A DNA stretch of 39,724 nt from Planctomycetota bacterium (lineage in GTDB: Bacteria > Planctomycetota > Planctomycetia > Pirellulales > PLA5): contig QEVJ01000091.1 of NCBI GenBank assembly GCA_003576845.1, positions 1 through 39,724 of the forward strand, written 5' to 3'. Below the pieces are notes generated by a model. That model searched no databases. It was not told where the DNA came from and saw only the letters and a program-made list of their open reading frames with translations. Shown piece after piece: positions 1-9,562 of this stretch; position 1 is the first letter of the stretch; every line of letters starts with the position of its first letter. The translations under genes were made by a program, and so were the position numbers.

Positions 1-358
1 TGTTGGCCGTGTCGATGGCGATGACGCCGGCCGACATCATCACGATTTCGGCTACCTTGCAAGCGACGATTACCTTCCGCTTGCTGTAGCGGTCGGCGAG
101 ATACCCGGCGACGGCGGCAAAGACGAGATACGGCACGACGAAGCACGCCAGACCGACGGACAAGGCCAGCGCCGCGGCTTGCGCATCGTCGCCGCCTGCA
201 AGCTGCTGCTTCGCCAGCGGCACGACTAGCCAGCGGAACATATTGTCGTTGAGCGCGCCGAAAAACTGTGTCGCCAAAAGTCCAAGGAAGCTCCGCGAAC
301 GAAGCTGCGACAGAGCGGCGTCGGGCGCGCTGGAGGTCGGGCTCGGTTGCTTAACCAC
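1..358 (-). CDS. MFS transporter, LplT/Aas-like, N-terminal part (runs off the window)
   Basis: I translated the minus strand here myself, in a frame that stays open from about 358 to the window edge. It reads LLATQFFGALNDNMFRWLVV, then a hydrophobic helix, then GYLADRYSKRKVIVACKVAE and another helix. The FFGALNDN opening and the GYLADR(Y/F)SKR loop between helices 2 and 3 are characteristic of major facilitator transporters related to the lysophospholipid translocator LplT and the transporter half of Aas-type acyltransferases. The likely role is flipping lysophospholipids across the inner membrane, or an acyltransferase fusion; the C-terminus lies outside so this cannot be decided. The start is uncertain: GTG at 358 (or 367) lies within a repeat-like stretch and has no clear ribosome binding site. 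Confidence 0.7.
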   Translation of the reverse strand, partial: MVKQPSPTSSAPDAALSQLRSRSFLGLLATQFFGALNDNMFRWLVVPLAKQQLAGGDDAQAAALALSVGLACFVVPYLVFAAVAGYLADRYSKRKVIVACKVAEIVMMSAGVIAIDTAN

Positions 359-400
359 TGAGACCACGGAGGACGGGCACCGAGGGCACGGAGGTATCGG
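350..400. repeat. Intergenic repeat arm of the CCACGGAGG type
   Basis: The stretch beginning TTAACCACTGAGACCACGGA continues with tandem variants of GGGCACGGAGG. It lies between the MFS gene and the DUF11 lipoprotein and overlaps the presumed start of the former. It resembles one arm of the purine-rich 'acacggag' palindromes seen near 27.8-28.2 kb in this window. No matching second arm was found nearby, so it is probably a solo arm or remnant. Confidence 0.4.
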
Positions 401-497
401 GTATCGCGGACGGCCAACAATCTACCACCGGGCACTCGCGGCGCGAGCCATCCGAGCCTCGACAAGCGAGCGTGACTTTCGCAACGCCCGCAACGAA

Positions 498-2993
498 TCA
501 TGGGTTGACCGTCGTATCGGCCCGTTGCGTTATCGGCTGCGGCGACGTGCGGCTGGTGACTGTGGCCTGAAGCTCGTACTTGCCCGGCCCGCTCGGGCGT
601 GCACGGATGACGAACGTTTCCGTCGCCGTGGGGCGAAGCGTGGCGATCGGATTGAAGCGGAACGTGCGCCCGGTTTGCGTGTACTTATGCAGCGACTGGA
701 CGCGGGGAAGCGTGACGCCCTCGGGCAGCGTGACCTCGAGCACGACATCCGATTCCGGTGCGCCGCCGCGATTTTGCAGGCTGATGAAGTACGACAACTC
801 GTCTCCGCGGCCGATCGGGTCGCCCGTATCGGATACTTGCAGGTCGAGCTGGCCGCCCTGAGCGACCGGCGCGCCGCCGGCGATCACGGCAACGTTCGCC
901 CGCGCGCCCCCGGCCGGCCGATCGTTCTCGGTAACGACGATCGCCACGAACGACGCCGGGTTCGGCGCGCGGGCCGTGAACTCGATCTGCGCCCGGAGCG
1001 TCTGCCGCGGTTCGATCCGGGCGATCCGCCACACGGCGCGGCTGTTCACGTTCGCAAAGCCCATCAGGTTCGTAACCTCGACGCTGTTGGCGTCGAAGTC
1101 GACCATGGCGGCGAGATTCGCCAGCGGTGCGGCGCCGTTGTTCGTGACTTCGACGAGGAACGCGGCCTTCTGGCCCACGTTGATCGTCGGCGGACCGGAC
1201 ACGCGGACATCGAGCGCGCCCGGAGCGGCGGCGCCGGCATCTCCCGTGGCATCAATGCACGCTTGCCGCGTCGCGGTGTGGCCTTGAGCCGTCGTCGCCG
1301 TAACCGTGTGACAAAGCCGGCCGGCACGAGTAATGCCGAACAGGATGCGGATCTCGCGGGATTCGCTCGCCGCCAGTCCGCCGGAGAGCGGGAGCGCTAT
1401 TTCGCGCTGCGCGCCGCTGTCGTGCTGGAAGCCCGCGTCGAACGTGTCGCTAAGCGAGATGTTCGTCATCGGTGCCGCGCCGCGGTTGGCGAGCGTGACG
1501 ATGAACGTCACGTTGTCCCCGACGCGGTATTGCGACGCGCCGGTGTCCGTGCGGATGGTAATATCGAGCGGTTGATTGCCGGCGATCGTCGTCGCGACGC
1601 ATCCCCGCGCGGCGACGCGGCCGGCGACGAGCGCATCGAGGCAGAACTGAACGGCCCCCGTCTGACGCGGCTGGGCGCTTATGACAATTGTCCGCGTTTC
1701 GCCGACGCCGAGCGTGCCGATGTTCCACGTGGCGGTCGTGCCGGCCAGATTCGCTTGCGGATTGCTCCCTTGAAACGCGAGCGCGGCGGGAATCGCAGCG
1801 GTTGCGGTAACCCCGCCGATCGACGCGCTCGACGTGTTGGCGATCTCGAACCGGTATTCGGCCGTGCCGCCGACGGTCGCTTGCGATGGGCCGGTGGCAC
1901 GAACCGTGATCGCGGAGGTCGCGGCGGGCGGAGGCTGTGTCGTTGCGGGAACGCCGGTCGGCGGGACGGCGGGCACCGCGCCCGTTCCCCACGTCGCCGT
2001 CGTGATTCCGGAGCCAAGGGCGATTCGCGACTGGATTCCCGCGGCGGGGTCGGCCGGACGAATGATCGACACGTTGATCTGGTTGACGCCGTTTTCCGCC
2101 CCGCGCTGACTGAGCTCGACCATTGCCTGGCCGAGGGCGTCGGAAGGCACTTCCACGGCCGGCTGGCGATCGGGACCAAATCCCGCCGCGGGGCCGCTGA
2201 CGACTTCGTACCGCACGACCCAGCCGGCGATCGGCGAACCGTCCGTGCTTCGCGTGAGCGTCGTGGTGAGAAGTTGGCGACCGCCGGGTGGGTTCACCGC
2301 GGGGGCGGGGAGTTGCCACTGCGCGTCGACCCAGTGGATCGTCGCCGTGTTGCGATGCTGCGCCCAAGACTTCGCGCCCGGAGCGTAGGCCGTAACGTGG
2401 CTCGTCCCTTCGCTCGCGGCCGTGACGGTAATCCAGGCCTGGCCCTTGCGGACGAGCACGTCGTCCACCGGCGTTTGCGTGCCGCGGGTGAGCGTCTGCT
2501 CGCGGCGCGACGATTGGCCGATCGCGTATACCGGCGACATCTTCTCTGCGCCGCCTTCGATAATGTGCAGATCGTGCGGGAAATGGCGGTCGCCCGGCGC
2601 GAGAAACTGCCCGACGCTGCCGTTGTCGAGCGACCACTCGATCCGCTCGCCCGTCGTGAGGTAGCCGTCTTCGTGGCACAAGCCCGCGAGCACGATCACT
2701 TCGCTATTGACCGGCGCGACCAGCCGGCTGGGCATGATCCTCATGCCGGGTATCGGTTTCGGCGTCGCCGCGACGGGGACGGCCGGCGTCTTGGGGCAGA
2801 GCTTCGGCAAACAGCTTTTTTTGAGGCCGCCGGTGACGCAATTACCCTGAAACGACTCGCCGCCGATCGGCCGGTTCGACGCAAACGGCCCGCTCGTGCA
2901 GCCCGCGAGCGCGCAAACCACCGCCACGAGCGCGAAGACTTTGCGCCGCAATACGCGAGCGTCGTTGGCCGCTGGGGAGGGCATGGCAGGCAT
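498..2993 (-). CDS. DUF11-repeat surface lipoprotein
   Basis: The product is about 831 residues from the chosen start, or 850 from the first ATG at 3050. After a basic start the chain has a hydrophobic stretch ending in ALAGC, a lipobox, so an acylated envelope protein is expected. A first Ig/invasin-like region (residues about 60-260) is followed by at least four DUF11-type beta-sandwich repeats, recognisable by recurring VGDNVTFIVTLANRG, VGQKAAFLVEVTNNG and GDELSYFISLQNRGG motifs and the matching ETRTIVIS / AQIEFTAR strands. Such repeats usually make stalk-like or adhesive surface proteins; the ligand is unknown. I prefer the ATG at 2993 because it places the signal peptide near the N-terminus. 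A TTGACA at 3071-3076 on the minus strand would put the transcript start near or after the upstream ATG. Stand-alone gene. Confidence 0.8.
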   Translation of the reverse strand: MPAMPSPAANDARVLRRKVFALVAVVCALAGCTSGPFASNRPIGGESFQGNCVTGGLKKSCLPKLCPKTPAVPVAATPKPIPGMRIMPSRLVAPVNSEVIVLAGLCHEDGYLTTGERIEWSLDNGSVGQFLAPGDRHFPHDLHIIEGGAEKMSPVYAIGQSSRREQTLTRGTQTPVDDVLVRKGQAWITVTAASEGTSHVTAYAPGAKSWAQHRNTATIHWVDAQWQLPAPAVNPPGGRQLLTTTLTRSTDGSPIAGWVVRYEVVSGPAAGFGPDRQPAVEVPSDALGQAMVELSQRGAENGVNQINVSIIRPADPAAGIQSRIALGSGITTATWGTGAVPAVPPTGVPATTQPPPAATSAITVRATGPSQATVGGTAEYRFEIANTSSASIGGVTATAAIPAALAFQGSNPQANLAGTTATWNIGTLGVGETRTIVISAQPRQTGAVQFCLDALVAGRVAARGCVATTIAGNQPLDITIRTDTGASQYRVGDNVTFIVTLANRGAAPMTNISLSDTFDAGFQHDSGAQREIALPLSGGLAASESREIRILFGITRAGRLCHTVTATTAQGHTATRQACIDATGDAGAAAPGALDVRVSGPPTINVGQKAAFLVEVTNNGAAPLANLAAMVDFDANSVEVTNLMGFANVNSRAVWRIARIEPRQTLRAQIEFTARAPNPASFVAIVVTENDRPAGGARANVAVIAGGAPVAQGGQLDLQVSDTGDPIGRGDELSYFISLQNRGGAPESDVVLEVTLPEGVTLPRVQSLHKYTQTGRTFRFNPIATLRPTATETFVIRARPSGPGKYELQATVTSRTSPQPITQRADTTVNP

Positions 2994-3235
2994 CTTGCCG
3001 AGCGGCAGAAGGCCGCAGCCGTCACAGGCCGCCGACTCTACCGCATCCACCTAAAACGTAGCCTGCAAAATGTCAACACGATGCCAAACGGCAACATAAG
3101 AAGGTGTTAAAATACAACGCGGCGTGCCGAGCCTGCGGGTCGTAGCGAAAAAGACGGCACCAACGATGCAGAAGCCGGCACGCCACCCGATGCCCCGAGT
3201 GCCCACTATCCACCCACCGCGAACCCGGATCGCGC

Positions 3236-4966
3236 TCAATTTGCCGCCCCGTGCCGGAGCATCTTGCCCGGTTTCGCGCCGGTGTGCTTGCCGCGTTCGA
3301 GCACGACTTGCCCGTTGACGATGACCAGTTCGATGCCGTCGCCATAGGCGAACGGCTCGGTGTAGGTCGCATTGTCGATGACCTTGGCCGGATCGAAGAC
3401 CGTAATGTCCGCGGCGGCGGAGGGGCGGAGGACGCCGCGATCGGAAAGGCCGATCTTCGCCGCGTTGAGCGACGTCATCTTGCGGACCGCGTCTTCGAGC
3501 CGCAACACATTCCGCTCGCGAACGTAGACGCCGAGCACGCGGGGAAACGTGCCGAAGTTTCGCGGGTGCGGATTGCCCGTGCGCAGCGGACCTTCGATCG
3601 CCAGGGCCGAGCCGTCGGAACCGATCGAGCACCAGGGCTGCGACAGGGCGAGGTTCATGTCCTCTTCCGTGTGATGGGCATAGACCGTCGGCACGCTGCC
3701 TTGCTGCTCGATGAGCAGGTCGAACAGCATGTCGAGCTCGTCGCGTTTCGCCGGAGCGCCGGCCGAGTCCCCGTCGCGTTGCTTCGCGCCGCGCAGCGCG
3801 AGCACGCGGTCCATCGTAAGGCCGGCGTAGGGACAATTGCCGCTTACGAGCATCCGGCTCCAGTCGCCGCCCACCGCCGTGAAGTGGTTGTACCAGCCGT
3901 CGATGCCGCCGCGGATGTCGCGCTTCATTTTCTCGCGCTCTCCGTCATCCTTAAGCCGCGCGAGCAGTTTTTCCTTGCCGCCTTCGTGCGCCCACGGCGG
4001 AACGATGCTCACCAGATCGTTGTTGCCGCGGGTGTAGGGATAGACGTTCGCCTGCACGTCGACGCCGCGGGCTCGGGCGTCTTCGATAAGCTTGACGATC
4101 TCATTCATCCGGCGCCAATACTTCTGGTCGGCGATCTTGAGGTGAATGATGTCGACGCGGACGCCCGCCCGCTCGCCGACGGCGATCGCTTCCTTCACGG
4201 CGTCGAACACGCCGGTTCCCTCGTTGCGGATGTGCGAGGAATAGATTCCGCCGAACTCCGCGACGGGCGTGCAAAGGGCGATGAGGTCGTCGGTGGTGGC
4301 CAACGAACCCGGCGGCATCGCCATCATCGTCGACAGGCCGAGCGCACCGTCTTCCATCGCTTCGCGCACGAGCTTCTGCATTGCGGCAAGTTGCTCCGGC
4401 GTCGGCCGCGCGTGCGAGGTGCCCATCACGGCTTGCCAAATATTGTCGATGCCGACGTACGAGCAGACGTTGACGGAGACCTGTGCCTTTTCGACCGTGC
4501 GGAAGTAGTCGCCCAGCGTGGCATACCGGCGATAGCTGCGGCCGCCGCCGATCACGTCGTTGTTGGCGTCGCCCGGAGCCGCTTTTGCCGCGCCGCCGGG
4601 TCCGGCCGACGTGCCTTCGCCGAAAACTTCCGTGGTGACGCCCTGTCGAATCTTGCTCTCCGCGCGGCCGTCTTGAAGCAAGACGTAATCGCTGTGCGAG
4701 TGCATGTCGATAAAGCCCGGCGCAACGACCAGGCCCTTCACGTCGATCTCACGCTTGGCGATGCCGGCGGGGATCCTGCCGATGCGATGAATGCGGTCGC
4801 CAAGAATCCCCACGTCGGCCGCGATCCAAGGATTCCCCGTCCCGTCGACGACGCGGCCGTTGCGGAGGACGAGGTCGTAGCGCACTGCCGGCTCGTCCGC
4901 AAAGGATGCGGACGGCAGCAGGATAAGCGCGCAGAACAACACGCAAGCGCGGACGGCGGCGAACAT
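3236..4966 (-). CDS. Exported N-acyl-D-amino-acid deacylase (D-aminoacylase) family amidohydrolase
   Basis: The protein has 576 residues and belongs to the amidohydrolase superfamily (Amidohydro_3, D-aminoacylase type). Its members hydrolyse N-acyl groups from D-amino acids or related N-acylated dipeptides. Residues 1-24 are a signal peptide (LILLPSASFA). The beta-sandwich strand LVLRNGRVVDGTGNPW precedes the metal-binding GFIDMHSHSD (H89, H91). EVFGEGTSAGP, SSHIRNEG, YAHHTEEDM and the late IGSDGSAL aspartate motif complete the (beta/alpha)8 active site. The start at 4966 has GAGG six bases upstream; an upstream ATG at 5002 lacks a ribosome binding site. An exported enzyme fits scavenging of D-amino-acid debris such as peptidoglycan fragments, but this is inference. 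The methyltransferase gene upstream on the same strand is 98 bp away. Confidence 0.88.
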   Translation of the reverse strand: MFAAVRACVLFCALILLPSASFADEPAVRYDLVLRNGRVVDGTGNPWIAADVGILGDRIHRIGRIPAGIAKREIDVKGLVVAPGFIDMHSHSDYVLLQDGRAESKIRQGVTTEVFGEGTSAGPGGAAKAAPGDANNDVIGGGRSYRRYATLGDYFRTVEKAQVSVNVCSYVGIDNIWQAVMGTSHARPTPEQLAAMQKLVREAMEDGALGLSTMMAMPPGSLATTDDLIALCTPVAEFGGIYSSHIRNEGTGVFDAVKEAIAVGERAGVRVDIIHLKIADQKYWRRMNEIVKLIEDARARGVDVQANVYPYTRGNNDLVSIVPPWAHEGGKEKLLARLKDDGEREKMKRDIRGGIDGWYNHFTAVGGDWSRMLVSGNCPYAGLTMDRVLALRGAKQRDGDSAGAPAKRDELDMLFDLLIEQQGSVPTVYAHHTEEDMNLALSQPWCSIGSDGSALAIEGPLRTGNPHPRNFGTFPRVLGVYVRERNVLRLEDAVRKMTSLNAAKIGLSDRGVLRPSAAADITVFDPAKVIDNATYTEPFAYGDGIELVIVNGQVVLERGKHTGAKPGKMLRHGAAN

Positions 4967-5063
4967 GGCGAGCCTCAAGCGAATTGACGACGGCGTTGGC
5001 ATCGGAACACAACACGCCGATGCACCGGCCCAATTGTCGTTTGCGGGCTGCGCCGCCGCAATC

Positions 5064-6206
5064 TCACGCCGTCGTTCGCGAGATGTAATAGTAGTTCATG
5101 ATGTCGTGCGGCAGTTCCTTGACTTCGACGTTGCCGAAACCGGCGGCGGCGAGCATTTCGAGGGCGACCTTCTTACCCCACATGGCCCCTAAGCCCGGGC
5201 CGCCGTGTGCCAGCGACACGGACATGCAGTGCATGCACGAAATCGAGTACAAGAACGCGCCGAGCGGATGCTTCTTATCTTCGTGAACGTGGCTTGTGCC
5301 GGCGATGTCTTGCATCAGGAACACGCCGCCGGGACGCAGCGCTTTGGCAATGTTCGCTAGCACCTCCGCCGGTTTCGCCTGGTCGTGAATCGCGTCGAAC
5401 GCCATTACCAGGTCGAACGCATTCCGCTCGTCCATCTCGGCCAAGTCGCGGGCAACGAACCGAGCGTTCGCCAGGCCCCGGCGTTCCGCTTCGGTTCGGG
5501 CCGCGGCGATAGCTTCCTCCGAAAAGTCGTAACCGGCGAACCGGCTCTTGGGGAATCTTGCGGCGAGCGCGTTGATCGCGCGGCCGCTGCCGCAACCGAC
5601 GTCGAGCACGTCGATGCCCGCTTCCAGCCGCTCGACCAGTCCCGGCACGAGCGGCACGATGTGGTCCTCGAGCGCGGCGACGACGGTTTGGGCGCTTTCT
5701 TCGGCCATGACCTCGTGAAAACGATGATAGGCCGAGTAAGGCACGCCCTGACCGTGCGAAAACGCTTCGAGCACGTCGTCTTCGACGTGGCCGAGCACCG
5801 CGATCCACTGCATCGAGCTCGCGAGGTTCGTATTCGACGACCGGCTAAGCATGGCGGCATGTTCGTCGGGCAGTTGATACGTTTTGTTGTGCTCGTCGAA
5901 GTCGATGATGCCGCCGGCAACCATCGCGCCGAGCCATTCGCGGACGTACCGCTCGCTGAGCTTCGCCTTGTTCGCGATCGCCTCGCTGGTGGCGGGCGGC
6001 TCGTGTTCCATCGCGTCGAAGAGGCCCGTGCGGTGGCCGAGCGAAAGCATCAGCGCGGTGCCGCAGCCGTTGAGCATCTCGACGAGCCGATTGCCGAACC
6101 GTTCGACACGGGCGAGGTCGATATCGTCGCGCATCGCGGCGTCGACGGCGCGGTCGAGTTCGGCTTCGTTGGCGGCGTCGCGGGAAGATTGGGCGATGCT
6201 GGACAT
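5064..6206 (-). CDS. Class I SAM-dependent methyltransferase with N-terminal winged-helix domain (Rv2258c-like)
   Basis: The product is 380 residues. Residues 30-120 form the small helical/winged-helix dimerisation domain seen in Rv2258c-type methyltransferases (LGHRTGLFDAM, then SERYVREWLGAMVAGGI). Residues 195-320 are the Rossmann methyltransferase fold: motif I VLDVGCGSGRA at 200-210, an acidic FAGYDFSEEAI for ribose binding, FVARDLAEM, and FDLVMAFDAIHD as motif IV. The SISCMHCMSVSLAHGG segment before the C-terminus is a family hallmark. The substrate is unknown; relatives act on small molecules. The ATG is well supported by AGGAG seven bases upstream. It may be cotranscribed with the amidohydrolase downstream, but no functional link is evident. 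Confidence 0.88.
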   Translation of the reverse strand: MSSIAQSSRDAANEAELDRAVDAAMRDDIDLARVERFGNRLVEMLNGCGTALMLSLGHRTGLFDAMEHEPPATSEAIANKAKLSERYVREWLGAMVAGGIIDFDEHNKTYQLPDEHAAMLSRSSNTNLASSMQWIAVLGHVEDDVLEAFSHGQGVPYSAYHRFHEVMAEESAQTVVAALEDHIVPLVPGLVERLEAGIDVLDVGCGSGRAINALAARFPKSRFAGYDFSEEAIAAARTEAERRGLANARFVARDLAEMDERNAFDLVMAFDAIHDQAKPAEVLANIAKALRPGGVFLMQDIAGTSHVHEDKKHPLGAFLYSISCMHCMSVSLAHGGPGLGAMWGKKVALEMLAAAGFGNVEVKELPHDIMNYYYISRTTA

Positions 6207-6516
6207 GGCGAAACTCCTAACGTGGAGGGGAGAAAGCGACAGTCAAGTCGCGCCGCGCTCTTCCGGCAACGGTCCGGCGCGACTCAAACGCGATGAAAAT
6301 CGTGACGCGAGCGCCGCGCCACCCACTATATAGGTGAATCTCGGCCGCGGACACGTTCGGCCAGCGGCCGGCAAAGAATTGGGGCGTTTTATCGGCTTCC
6401 AGCGGGTAAAATCGCGAAGATTTGCGGCCGGCGCGGGAGCGACTATACTTTGGGTGGGGTTCGCGCGAGTTTCGTCGCCGCGATCACCGGTCGCCGACCA
6501 TCGGGGGAACGTCATC
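6207..6516. other. Divergent intergenic region between methyltransferase and EF-hand genes
   Basis: About 310 bp separate the two divergent genes. A palindromic CTATATAG near 6326-6333 could supply an AT-rich -10 element in either direction. A better promoter for the plus-strand gene is annotated separately. An open frame running through the right part of this region lacks a signal peptide in the right place and is taken as an over-extension of the EF-hand gene. Confidence 0.4.
6421..6449 (+). promoter_or_regulatory. Candidate sigma70-type promoter for the EF-hand gene
   Basis: TTTGCG at 6421-6426 and TATACT at 6444-6449 are separated by 17 bases. They lie 68 bp upstream of the preferred ATG at 6517. 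The -10 element is strong and the -35 weak. Confidence 0.4.
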
Positions 6517-7284
6517 ATGCGAAACGCCGCAACTGTATTTGCCGCCGTATTCATGTTGTCCGCAATTGCCGTCGCCGCGCCACAAACCGACGGCGCGAGA
6601 CAAAAGCCTGGCGCCAACAAGCCGGCCGCGGGCAAAGCCGCTGGCGGCGATAAGAACGACGGCGCGAACGCCTTGGCGGAGCGCCGCGCCGCTGCAGCCC
6701 GGCAAAAAGCCGCGGAAGCCGCCAAGCGCCTCTTTCCGAAGTTCGACGCCAATCGCGACGGCCATCTCGACGACACCGAATGGACCAAAGCGCAAGCCGC
6801 GATCGACAAGATGGTCGATGGCGAAGTCCTCAAGACATCCGGCGCGCGGCGGGAACTGGTACGCGACGCACTCAAGAACATGACGCGGCCGCAAGTGCAG
6901 CGCAACGGCACGGATGTGACGCCCGAAGCGGTCGAGCAGTACGCCCGCGATCTTCTGGCCGCGGCCGCGGAAGTTGCCGCGAACGCACAGCCGGAGGTCG
7001 TGCCGATTCCGCCGCCGCAGGCCGGTCGCCGCAGCGACTCGGATAACAAGGAAGATCCCCGTCGGGGGCGTTTTGGTCCGCGCGTCCCGCGGCCGAACGC
7101 GACGCCGGAAGAACGTGCCCGCGACGAGGCCCTCCGCCGCAAGGGCTTTCAGGAACAAGGCGGCCAGATCGTGCCGATCGTTCCCGGCCGTCCCAACGCC
7201 AAGCCTCCGCAAGCGAACGCTCAGGGCGACAACAAGCCGGGCAAACCGCAACGGCCAAACAGGCTCGACGGCAATCGGCCGTAG
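6517..7284 (+). CDS. Secreted EF-hand protein with basic, proline-rich tail
   Basis: The product is 255 residues. Residues 1-21 are a clean signal peptide (MRNAATVFAA...VAAP) and fix the start at 6517, preceded by GGGGGA. A Lys/Ala-rich stretch is followed by one canonical calcium-binding EF-hand loop at residues 77-88 (D77, N79, D81, H83, D85, E88). A helical region to about residue 165 and a low-complexity tail rich in Pro, Arg and Asn complete it. Secreted single or paired EF-hand proteins are abundant in planctomycetes and are thought to be calcium-dependent envelope or extracellular factors; no enzymatic domain is visible. A second EF-hand is not recognisable. Function unknown. Confidence 0.75.
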   Translation: MRNAATVFAAVFMLSAIAVAAPQTDGARQKPGANKPAAGKAAGGDKNDGANALAERRAAAARQKAAEAAKRLFPKFDANRDGHLDDTEWTKAQAAIDKMVDGEVLKTSGARRELVRDALKNMTRPQVQRNGTDVTPEAVEQYARDLLAAAAEVAANAQPEVVPIPPPQAGRRSDSDNKEDPRRGRFGPRVPRPNATPEERARDEALRRKGFQEQGGQIVPIVPGRPNAKPPQANAQGDNKPGKPQRPNRLDGNRP

Positions 7285-7648
7285 AGCGCGTTTCTATCTA
7301 CCGGACCGCTCACGCGGCGAAGGGTTTGTTTTGGAACCCGTAGGTCAAGCCGAGCGGCGCACGGAGTCTATGGTCTAAAAGACCTGGTCCGCGCCGGCCT
7401 GACGGCACGTCGCGCGACCATTGCGGCCGCGCATCGGCGTTCGCGCTTGCGTGCCCCGCAGCTCGAAACCGTTTCCCCCGCAACGTCGACGCTCTCTTGC
7501 CTCGGCCTATCGGGCGGGACTGTGTGATTGCCGATCGCACTGGAGCCGCCCCGAGACTTACGCTATTCTGCTTGGCGCGCCACACGGCAGCGGCCGCGCT
7601 TCCATCGCGGATCGACAGCACTCCTTCGCACCATCGGGGACCGACCGC
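7285..7648. other. Intergenic gap upstream of the OPT transporter
   Basis: This 364-bp gap holds no recognisable gene or RNA. An open frame continues upstream of the OPT start from about 7421, but its translation is Arg-rich and unlike the transporter. A TATTCT at 7564-7569 may be the -10 box of the OPT gene; no good -35 matches it. Confidence 0.4.
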
Positions 7649-9529
7649 ATGGCCATCGAGCAGTTGACCGAAGAGCAAGTCCGCACGATGACCATCGAGG
7701 AAAAGGACCGGTGGTGGCTGAAGAACGTGTTCAAGGGCAACATGCCGCAGCTCACGCTGCGGTCGGCCATCACCGGCATGCTGCTCGGCGGCGTGTTGTC
7801 GCTCACCAATCTGTACATCGGCTCAAAGACGGGCTGGACGCTCGGCGTCGGCATCACGTCGGTGATTCTCGCGTTTGCGATGTTTCGAGCGCTGAAGTTC
7901 AGCTTCAACGTGCGCGAGTTCAGCATTCTCGAAAACAACTGCATGCAGTCGATCGCGACGTCGGCCGGATACATGACGGCGCCGATGACCTCGTCTTTGG
8001 CCGCCTACATGTGGGTCACCGGCTCGATCATTCCCATGCACCACACGATCATTTGGATTATCGTGCTGGCAATCCTGGGCGTTCTGTTCGCATTTCCTTT
8101 GAAGCGGCGGTTCATCAACGACGAACAACATCCGTTTCCCGAAGGCCGCGCGGCCGGCATCGTCATGGATGCTCTCCACAACAGCGATGCCAAGGAAGGA
8201 GTGCTGAAAGCCCAATTGCTGACGATATTTTCCTTGGCCTCGGCGGCGATCGAGTTCCTCAAGCAGCCCGATCTGCTCGGCAAAATCGGCGTCGGCTTCT
8301 TGGCAATTCCGCATGCCCTCGAAGAGCGCGTGTTTCACTGGCTGAACTTGGATCCGCGGCTTGCAGGCACGCCGCTGCATCAACTGACGGTAACGATCGA
8401 ACCGGATCACGTCATGATGGCGACCGGCGGATTGATGGGCATACGCAGCGGCGCATCGCTAATCATCGGCGCGTCGCTGAATTACCTCATTTTGACTCCC
8501 TGGATGATCGACTACGGCAGCATCGTCGCCAAAACGGCCGGCGCGCTCACGTTCAAGGAGATCGTGCAATGGTCGCTCTGGCCGGGAGTCGCGATGATGA
8601 CCACCGCCAGCCTGTTCGCATTCTTTTCCAAGCCGAAGATCATTCTCACCGCGTTCTCCGGTATGTTCGGGCGTAAGAAACGCGGGGACGATCTGCTGAA
8701 AGACATCGAATTGCCCATGTCCGTGTTTGCCATTGGGATTCCGATCATGGGCGCCATCACCGTCTACTTTGCGCATCGGTTCTTCGACGTCTCGCCCGTG
8801 CTCGGCGTCATCGCGATCCCGCTCGTCTTCGTCTTTACGTTGATCGGCGTCAATTCGACCGCGCTCACGGCCATTACGCCTGGAAGCGCCCTGGCCAAAC
8901 TTACGCAACTCACCTTCGGCATCCTCGCGCCCGGCAACATCAAGACGAACCTGATGACCGCAGGCATCACGTCCGAAGTTGCGCTCAACGCCTCGAACCT
9001 GCTAATGGACATCAAGCCGGGTTATATGCTCGGTGCAAAGCCCCGGCAACAGGCGATCGGCCACGTGCTGGGGATTTTCGCGGGAGCGGCGGTGGCGGTG
9101 CCCGTGTTCTACCATGCGTTCCTCCGGGGCGATCCGAACAACCTCGTCAGCGAAACGCTCCCGATGCCAGCGGCTCAAACGTGGCGCGCCGTCGCGGAGT
9201 TGCTGACGCAAGGCATCGGGATGCTGCCCCTTACGGCCGCTTGGGCCGCGCTGATCGGGGCCGTTCTCGGAATCGTGCTCGAAATCGGCAAGCGGCGCAT
9301 CCCCTTGTCCGCGATCGGCCTCGGCTTGGGCTTCGTCATCCCGTGGAACACATGCTTCGCGATGTTCTTGGGGTCGTTCATCTTCTGGCTGCTCGGGAGA
9401 ACTTCGGGCAAGGAAAGCTGGACCGATCGTATCCTCGTCAAGAACCAAGAACCAGTCTGCGCCGGCGTGATTGCAGGAGGCGCACTGATGGGTGTCGCCG
9501 TAAAACTGTGGGAAGCGCTGGCAAAGTAG
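7649..9529 (+). CDS. OPT-family oligopeptide transporter
   Basis: This is a 626-residue polytopic inner-membrane protein. A charged cytoplasmic start (to about residue 45) leads into LGGVLSLTNLYIGSKTGWTL, the OPT-family signature (Asn-x-Tyr-x-Gly...Thr-Gly-Trp). Roughly a dozen or more further hydrophobic helices follow, with FPEGRAAGIVMDAL in a loop and the conserved IPLVFVFTLIGVNSTALTA and HVLGIFAGAAVAVPVFY segments. OPT proteins are proton-coupled importers of small peptides or metal chelates. I chose ATG 7649 because the family-like sequence starts there and GGGGA lies about ten bases upstream. The CoxG-like gene follows 33 bp later and is probably cotranscribed. Confidence 0.9.
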   Translation: MAIEQLTEEQVRTMTIEEKDRWWLKNVFKGNMPQLTLRSAITGMLLGGVLSLTNLYIGSKTGWTLGVGITSVILAFAMFRALKFSFNVREFSILENNCMQSIATSAGYMTAPMTSSLAAYMWVTGSIIPMHHTIIWIIVLAILGVLFAFPLKRRFINDEQHPFPEGRAAGIVMDALHNSDAKEGVLKAQLLTIFSLASAAIEFLKQPDLLGKIGVGFLAIPHALEERVFHWLNLDPRLAGTPLHQLTVTIEPDHVMMATGGLMGIRSGASLIIGASLNYLILTPWMIDYGSIVAKTAGALTFKEIVQWSLWPGVAMMTTASLFAFFSKPKIILTAFSGMFGRKKRGDDLLKDIELPMSVFAIGIPIMGAITVYFAHRFFDVSPVLGVIAIPLVFVFTLIGVNSTALTAITPGSALAKLTQLTFGILAPGNIKTNLMTAGITSEVALNASNLLMDIKPGYMLGAKPRQQAIGHVLGIFAGAAVAVPVFYHAFLRGDPNNLVSETLPMPAAQTWRAVAELLTQGIGMLPLTAAWAALIGAVLGIVLEIGKRRIPLSAIGLGLGFVIPWNTCFAMFLGSFIFWLLGRTSGKESWTDRILVKNQEPVCAGVIAGGALMGVAVKLWEALAK

Positions 9530-9562
9530 GCTTCTATTGCAGACTGCGCGAGCAATCGTTTC

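Noticed and set aside
3048-3076. TTGACA on the minus strand considered as a full promoter for the DUF11 gene
   Set aside because: The -10 at proper spacing (TAGGTG) is poor; it is kept only as weak support for the downstream start.
243-3110. A 955-codon open frame on the plus strand opposite the DUF11 lipoprotein
   Set aside because: Its translation is Arg-rich low-complexity sequence without any domain. The opposite strand has a lipobox and clear DUF11 repeats. It is a high-GC antisense shadow.
3251-4987. A 578-codon plus-strand frame opposite the amidohydrolase
   Set aside because: It mirrors the amidohydrolase frame, is dominated by Arg, Ala, Asp and His, and shows no family signature.
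7372-7384. Small hairpin GGTCTAAAAGACC considered as terminator of the EF-hand gene
   Set aside because: The stem has only five base pairs and there is no T-run; such short palindromes are expected by chance.
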